35,448 bases of DNA from Gracilaria vermiculophylla. Its lineage: Eukaryota; Rhodophyta; Florideophyceae; Gracilariales; Gracilariaceae. The stretch covers positions 1,291,650 through 1,327,097 of the forward strand of contig JAHNZQ020000227.1 in the NCBI GenBank assembly GCA_019155205.2, given 5' to 3'. Under the pieces are notes generated by a model. It was given only the letters and a program-made list of their open reading frames with translations, did no database searches and had not been told where the DNA came from. Shown here piece after piece: positions 30,639-35,448 of the stretch. The position numbers and the translations under genes were made by a program. The stretch's first letter is position 1. Each line of letters begins with the position of its first letter.

Positions 30639-31060
30639 TTGTGGAATTGTCAGTTCTCCTTTTCGGGTGATAGCGCACAAAGTCCATTAGGAGTTTTTGG
30701 TGACTCCAAAGGCAATACTTATTAAAAGGGTCTCCGGGAATCATGGTCACGAGCCACAGGGATCCTGAAAAGGGGTTCGCAAGCACCAAGCGAAGAAGGG
30801 GGTTCACTGGTTGGACAATGTTCCTACAGGCGCCGCTATAAGGCAACCTGGGGAGCGGCGGCTTAGAAACCTGAAGGCGTTCGACTAGAGTCTCCAACCA
30901 GAAAAAGTAAAAGAAGACTCAGGGGTACTCAGTCTACTCCCCCTAAAGGTGGGTTCCAACAGGCAGATTAAGTATGGTGCCGAGAGCTCGCCTCGACAGG
31001 TCCCACTAATATGTACTAGTCTAATTACCTACACTAAATATCGAAAATAAATCTAAATTC
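30639..31060 (-). repeat. 5' LTR (candidate) of element 2
   Basis: Direct repeat of 19627-20071 as described there. On the minus strand it ends CCACAAC immediately before the candidate primer site, which supports this copy being the 5' LTR. A minus frame (30529-30897) crosses it, and its partner in the other LTR (19736-19933) is similar in sequence, but that only reflects LTR similarity. Confidence 0.65.
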
Positions 31061-31155
31061 TACGATTCCTCAGGGACAGCTTCACCTTAAAACCACGGTA
31101 CTACACAGAATATGGATTTGTGCCTAATGTAGCCATCTTCCTAAGTAAATACTCT

Positions 31156-32319
31156 CAGAAATCCGTTTCAAAAAAACAGAACTTCCTTACTTTACAGCAA
31201 TTATGAGGAGAGAAAGTCTTCTTTCAGTTTCAGCACAGCACCAAGTTCCTCAATATATAGTAAAAAGACACAACGTGTTAATATTGCTAAAAACATTGGT
31301 CGTTCGCGGCATGTTATATCAGCTTTTTTTATCTAATTCAACAAAATATAGGTCTAAATATTTTACCGGACTCCCAAAATGTATTCAACCAGCTGGGAAG
31401 AGGCGAATAAAGCATGAACAATCCCGTGGAATTCCTTCGTGCACAAAAACTGCTAAAATACTGCCGAAGAACGTTTCAAAAACGACAGTATGGCGAGCAA
31501 TCAAAGAAACATATTTATATCAGTTCGTTAAAATTAGGAAAACATTCGTCTTGCAGAACCACCATAAAACAAATCGCATTGCATTGCGTGCCCAGATGGT
31601 CTGCTGGAAAGATGATTAGAAAGAAATTATCTTTTCTTAAGAAAAGAAGTTCAATATGGAGGGACTAGATTGCTATTATTATTATTGGCATGATCTCCGA
31701 AAAGAAGTATCATCTTCTACATCCAGACATTTAGGTAGGGGTTCTGGTATGATGTGGCCTGTAGTCCCTGTAGACGGTACAACTGATATTGGCTTTATTG
31801 AACCTAAAATGAATTCTTAGAGTTATCAAATTGAGCCATACAACTATCTGTTGCGATGTGCATCTTGCTAGCACGGAAGCAATTTTGATTTCAGCAAAAT
31901 AACGCTGCGGTACACACTTCTCCACTAATGATGAATTGGTTCTCTGAGCTTGGCATAAATGTCATGCAGTTGCAAGCGCGATCGCCGAATTTAAACCCTA
32001 ACTAAATCTGTAGGTTTTGTTGGATAGAATGGTTAATGGCCATGGCTGGCTGATTAATACAATTTTCATTGAAAAACCTGTATTACAATTGCTGGAAACC
32101 CATCAATTATTCAAGTATGGATACTTACATAGATTCAATGCCAAGGCGTTGCATTACTTATATCCAGCAAAAATATGTAAAAACCAATTATTGAACAAGA
32201 GATAATGACAGTTTAAAGTACAGTGTCCTATCATTTTGAAACGATTTTTGAATTGAACAGAACAAAAATTGATGATTTGCATCGATAGGTCGGGTACCCT
32301 GTACTTTTGAAACAGACTC
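31156..32319 (+). mobile_element. Tc1-like transposon copy C
   Basis: The left tip is near 31156 (CAGAAATCCGTTTCAAAAAA). On the right there are two related repeats: inner ATTTTGAAACGATTTTTG near 32233 and outer TACTTTTGAAACAGACT ending near 32319, both inverted relative to the left tip. This double repeat resembles the IR/DR arrangement of some Tc1 elements. The transposase between them is dead. The family is the same as copies B and D. Confidence 0.7.
31203..32010 (+). pseudogene. Tc1-like transposase, copy C
   Basis: ATG 31203 opens 138 codons with a worn DNA-binding region (TAKILPKNVSKTTVWRAIKE and QNHHKTNRIALRAQMV). After TAG 31617 the catalytic domain continues as FS-stop-EKKFNMEGLDCYYYYWHDL, GRGSGMMWPVVPVDGTTDIG, FQQNNAAVHTSPLMMNWFSE and LQARSPNLNPN. 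The first catalytic Asp is a stop codon, the second is Asn (FQQNNA), and the Glu after NP is also lost. All three DDE positions are therefore gone, more completely than in the sister copies. Confidence 0.8.
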
Positions 32320-32355
32320 TTTCCATCAATAGATTTCGTAGCTGTGTTTTCTGTT

Positions 32356-33930
32356 TTATTCAGGGGATTTGCTACTCACGAACTTCTTGAACTCTAAAAC
32401 TAAGTTGTCGCTCATTTCTGTCTGGCTGTGTGAACCGGCAACAGTACATTCTAGACGGGAAAAGTATTGTCGAACTGCAGCGAGACCAGCATTGACACAA
32501 AGAGCTTTCAAATCGGCACCAGTGTATCCGTTTGTGCATTTTGCTAATCGTGATAAATCTACATAACTTTTGACATTCATCGGTTTTGTAACGATCTCCA
32601 AGATTTCTAGACGTTCATTTTCTGTTGGGAGATCAACATGCAAGATATCATCAAACCTTCCAGGCCTAATAAGGGCATCATCTAGTAAGTCTAGTCTGTT
32701 AGATGCTGCAAGGACCAGTACACCATCAGTTGAAATAATTCCATCCATTTCTGTCAACAACGTACTCAATACACGTTCTTGGACTTTGTTTCCCTCACCA
32801 TCACCTCCAGATGACCGTTTACCCACTAATGCGTCGATTTCGTCCAGAAAAAGAATAGAAGGTTTTGCAGCTCTGGCAATCCTAAACGCTTTGCGCAGTA
32901 TACGTTCTGCTTCACCCACGTAGCAAGAAAAAACATCGGCGCCGTTCAAAGAGAAGAAAGCTACTCCGCTTTCAGATGCTGCAGCACGAGCCAAGGATGT
33001 TTTGCTGCAACCTGGAGGTCCGTAGAGGAGAATTCCTCGAGGAGCTTTCAAGCCAAGTCTTTGGAAGGTTTCCTCGTGGCGCAATGGCCATTCTACGGCC
33101 ATTTTTAACCGTTCTTTCACACTAGACATTCCACCTATGTCATTCCAAGAAAATTTTGGAATCTCCAAGTTGGAAAACGTTCGCGATATAGAGCTTGTTA
33201 TGTTCTGTAAGGCGAAGAGGATACAGGATGCATGAGGTACAAAGACTGAAGTCGAGCCATTGCTTTGAGTTTTCAATCGGGTGTGGTGTTCTAGGGCTGT
33301 GGAACACAATAGGGAAAGATCGGCAACCACAAAACCAGATGTCTGGCTTGCAATTTTCGACAACACCCGGGCATCTGCTTTAGGAAGATAATAAAGAAGA
33401 ATAGATTTTCTTTCTGCTGCTGACGGAGATTCGATTTCTATGTGTCTGTGGAAACACAAAGGGCCGAGCAAGCGTGGGTGAACTGCATCAATCCGATTGG
33501 TGGTAGCGATAACGTATACATTTTCGACTGCTTTTGGCGTACAAGAGAGTCTCTTCAAAAAGAAACTTAACGTTGCAGTGGTTGCATTAAAAACTTCGCT
33601 CGACGCAACAACAGGAGCAGGGCATAACCCATCGATTTCATCGACATAGACCACAACAGCGTTGTGAGAAGACAGGGCAATACGGCCAGCTCGCTTTAGT
33701 ATTGATGACAGTTTGTCGAGTCCGTCCGATGGAGAAACATTTAATAGAGTGAGCTTTTCTGCTTGCACACCTGCTTTCACACCGATAGATTTTCCGACAC
33801 CAGGCGGGCCACTTAAAAGAAGCGATCGAGGTGCTAACTTGCTTCGCACGCTTAAGAGTGCTCTAGTGGCACAAAGCGCGCGAGTGGGAAACAGGACTGT
33901 TCCATTTTCTTTCTGTGCTGCACAATCCAT
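32356..33930 (-). CDS. AAA+ ATPase with two ATPase domains, AFG2/CIP111-like
   Basis: A single uninterrupted 524-codon frame with no intron, from ATG 33928-33930 to TAA 32356-32358. Domain D1 (about 35-215) has Walker A GPPGVGKS at 41-48, Walker B VVVYVDEID at 92-100 and sensor Asn145, but no RPGRF arginine-finger motif (LLGPLCFHR instead). Domain D2 (about 260-490) is canonical: FSWNDIGG, Walker A GPPGCSKT at 304-311, Walker B ILFLDEID at 359-366, NRLD and RPGRF at 422-426. The D2 Walker A with Cys-Ser is typical of the AFG2/Drg1/SPATA5/CIP111 group, hexameric ATPases that release assembly factors from pre-60S ribosomes (family knowledge). The usual N-terminal substrate domain of about 200 residues is absent. 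A related CDC48-type ATPase is the alternative. It is the only intact host-like gene in the window. Confidence 0.92.
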   Translation of the reverse strand: MDCAAQKENGTVLFPTRALCATRALLSVRSKLAPRSLLLSGPPGVGKSIGVKAGVQAEKLTLLNVSPSDGLDKLSSILKRAGRIALSSHNAVVVYVDEIDGLCPAPVVASSEVFNATTATLSFFLKRLSCTPKAVENVYVIATTNRIDAVHPRLLGPLCFHRHIEIESPSAAERKSILLYYLPKADARVLSKIASQTSGFVVADLSLLCSTALEHHTRLKTQSNGSTSVFVPHASCILFALQNITSSISRTFSNLEIPKFSWNDIGGMSSVKERLKMAVEWPLRHEETFQRLGLKAPRGILLYGPPGCSKTSLARAAASESGVAFFSLNGADVFSCYVGEAERILRKAFRIARAAKPSILFLDEIDALVGKRSSGGDGEGNKVQERVLSTLLTEMDGIISTDGVLVLAASNRLDLLDDALIRPGRFDDILHVDLPTENERLEILEIVTKPMNVKSYVDLSRLAKCTNGYTGADLKALCVNAGLAAVRQYFSRLECTVAGSHSQTEMSDNLVLEFKKFVSSKSPE

Positions 33931-34423
33931 GACTTGAATTTTACTCAGCTTTCAAATGATTGAGCAGGTTGAAATTTTAGTTAAAATACGGTGCACTCTA
34001 CGGGGACCCCGATTTGGAGTTACAGGGACCCGACATTAACATCGACAACAATGAAACTGTCATCTATTTGATTTTCAAGGCATCCTACATCGTCTCAAAG
34101 TATAACTTTACGGGAAATATTTTAAATCGAAAAGTATAGTGAAATAGAACGGGATTTTGAACCAGGTTGGGAGCGGTGGCATTCACACTTAAAGAAGACG
34201 CATGACGAAAGGCCACGACAACCATGCATGGGCTGTTTTACTCAAGGAACAGGGTTTTTCACCCCGCGGTAGACCCCAAAACAAAACCTGATTGTGAGCC
34301 TTGAATACGGGGCAAGATGACAATTATGCATGAATTCCTCGAGGAAGAGAACGGGGTTCTGCACCCCGCTGCCAGCCTTGGCCTTTATCGCGAGAATGCA
34401 GTACTTTGGGGGGTGAGGGCCTA
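33931..34423. other. upstream region of the AAA ATPase gene
   Basis: This holds the presumed promoter of the minus-strand ATPase gene, though no TATA or other element is convincing. Two imperfect 29-bp direct repeats occur at 34247-34275 and 34349-34377 (gaacagggtttttcacccc versus gaacggggttctgcacccc), and a GGGGACCCCGA/CAGGGACCCGA pair near 34001 and 34023. No gene is seen. Confidence 0.4.
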
Positions 34424-35448
34424 CAGTGCGTTTCAAGAACATATAGTGCGTTTCAAAAACATATTACCCCTCAAAAGTGCGCCAAAACTGTACTGTAGAC
34501 TAGATTTTGCACATAGTCTAGGTAGAATCGTTTCAAAAAGATATGTACACCGTCTTCTTTATAATAAAAATGGCTCGACGCCCGCCACTTTTCAAGCATG
34601 AACAGCTTCAAATCGTTAAGTTAAACGCCAAGAAACATTCCTACAGTGCTATCGCTAAAAATAGAAAGCGTTCTAAGGTCACAATTGCTACTTTTCTATA
34701 AAACCCGACTCTATAGTGCTTAAAATCATCTTCTGGACGCCCAGAGAAGCTCAGACCAGTAGATAAGAGAGGTATTAAAAAAGGAGCTGTGCAAAGGAAA
34801 AGTATCGTGCAAAACAATTAGAATTAATCTTAATCTCAACGTTTCTAAATCAAATATATATAGGCAGATAAACAGCACAAACTCAGTAAAATATAAAAAA
34901 ATGAAAAACAATTTTTTTCTTCAAGACCATCACAAGCCCAAGAGGATTGTCAGGTGTGCTGGAAAAGCCTAATGGAAAAAAAAAAGGGAAAATATTATTC
35001 TTAATGATGAAAAAAAGTTCAATTTGGAGGGACCAGATTGCTATAAATTTTATTGGCACGATCTTCGTTAACAACGTCATGAATTTTATACCAGGCATTC
35101 AGGTAGAGGCTTTGTAATGGTTTGGGCAGGTATTTCTAAAAACGGTTTGACGGAAATTGCCTTCATTGAAACAAACATGAGTGCGTAAAAATATCAAGAA
35201 GTTTTATAAAGTTATTTTCTACCGCTTGGTTTATGTTTTCATGAAGAAATTTTCTTTTTTCAACAGGATACTGCGCCTGTACACACTTCATCTTTAATCA
35301 AAAATTGGCTATAGGAGTCTAAAGTATCTGTTCTAGAGTTACCGGCGCGCGCACCAGATTTTAACCCAATTGAAAACGTTTGAAGACTGCTGGCGAGGAT
35401 GGTTTATGCGCATGGAAGGCATTTTTAGACAGTTTTTGAACTCAAAAA
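34424..35448 (+). mobile_element. Tc1-like transposon copy D (right end beyond window)
   Basis: The left tip CAGTGCGTTTCAAGAACATA directly follows TA (34422-34423), the Tc1 target dinucleotide. The first 20 bases after the C are repeated at once (AGTGCGTTTCAARAACATAT twice), and an inner repeat, AATCGTTTCAAAAAGATATG, lies at about 34509, 85 bp in. The transposase gene starts at 34570. The right end is outside the window. Confidence 0.85.
34570..35448 (+). pseudogene. Tc1-like DD34E transposase, copy D (truncated by window end)
   Basis: ATG 34570 begins LFKHEQLQIVKLNAKKHSYS and RKRSKVTIATF (helix-turn-helix). Later segments read ELCKGKVSCKTIRINLNLNV, IILNDEKKFNLEGPDCYKFY (first Asp), GFVMVWAGISKNGLTEIAFI, FFQQDTAPVHTSSLIKNWL (second Asp) and LPARAPDFNPIENV (Glu). 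Exactly 34 positions, one of them a stop, separate the second Asp and the Glu, so this is DD34E. All three catalytic residues are kept, but at least six in-frame stops and a frame change in the N-terminal part make it a pseudogene. It is the best-preserved copy of the B/C/D family. Confidence 0.9.

Larger units (their letters stand above)
19627..31060 (-). mobile_element. Ty3/gypsy chromovirus, element 2 (old, nested insertions)
   Basis: On the minus strand the order is LTR (31060-30639), candidate primer site, gag, protease, RT, RNase H, integrase, chromodomain, about 3 kb of unassigned sequence, LTR (20071-19627). The two LTR-like blocks are direct repeats of 422 and 445 bp, about two thirds identical by eye. 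The total is about 11.4 kb, including a 946-bp LTR-like insertion in gag. Every gene has stops or frameshifts. Protein motifs show it is related to element 1 but not the same lineage. Exact LTR tips are uncertain because no clean TG...CA ends or target duplication are visible. Confidence 0.75.

Noticed and set aside
1..35448. CRISPR arrays, rRNA genes, bacterial operons or insertion sequences.
   Set aside because: No regularly spaced short repeats, rRNA-like segments or bacterial gene organisation were seen; all recognised mobile elements are eukaryotic types.

Overview
The window looks like nuclear DNA from a eukaryote whose genome is rich in transposons and poor in introns. It holds one convincing host gene, a 524-codon intronless AAA ATPase on the minus strand near the right end. 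Almost everything else that can be read is transposon: two Ty3/gypsy chromoviruses, one piggyBac element, four Tc1-like copies, a nested solo-LTR-like insertion and two decayed Myb/SANT-like genes. There are no bacterial features such as operons, Shine-Dalgarno sites or CRISPR arrays. An intron-poor florideophyte red alga (Chondrus-like) would fit, and an oomycete or other alga is possible. The species is inference only.

Layout: 1-379 AT-rich, no gene. 380-7298 a 5'-truncated chromovirus on the plus strand (element 1) with an intact RT/RNase H frame but a deleted gag-protease junction and several in-frame stops. 7300-8408 Tc1-like copy A (minus). About 8518-9760 Tc1-like copy B (plus). 9784-13850 a piggyBac element with TTAA at both ends and imperfect inverted repeats of about 76-78 bp; it carries a decayed transposase (minus) and, tail to tail with it, a small unnamed Cys-rich ORF (plus). 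13851-16888 mostly unassigned, with an 80-bp direct repeat and tRNA-like box A/box B. 16960-17725 (minus) and 18266-19531 (plus) two divergent Myb/SANT-like remnants. 19627-31060 a second, older chromovirus on the minus strand (element 2), bounded by a degenerate LTR pair with a candidate tRNA primer site and interrupted in gag by an LTR-like insertion of about 946 bp. 31156-32319 Tc1-like copy C. 32356-33930 the AAA ATPase. 34424 to the window end, Tc1-like copy D.

The copies record layered transposition: the solo-LTR-like insertion lies inside element 2, and the piggyBac element sits directly against the end of Tc1-like copy B. No transposon is autonomous as read; each has stops, frameshifts, missing segments or changed catalytic residues. 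The most unusual unit is the two-gene piggyBac element, whose borders can be placed from the sequence alone. All alignments and identity figures here were made by eye.
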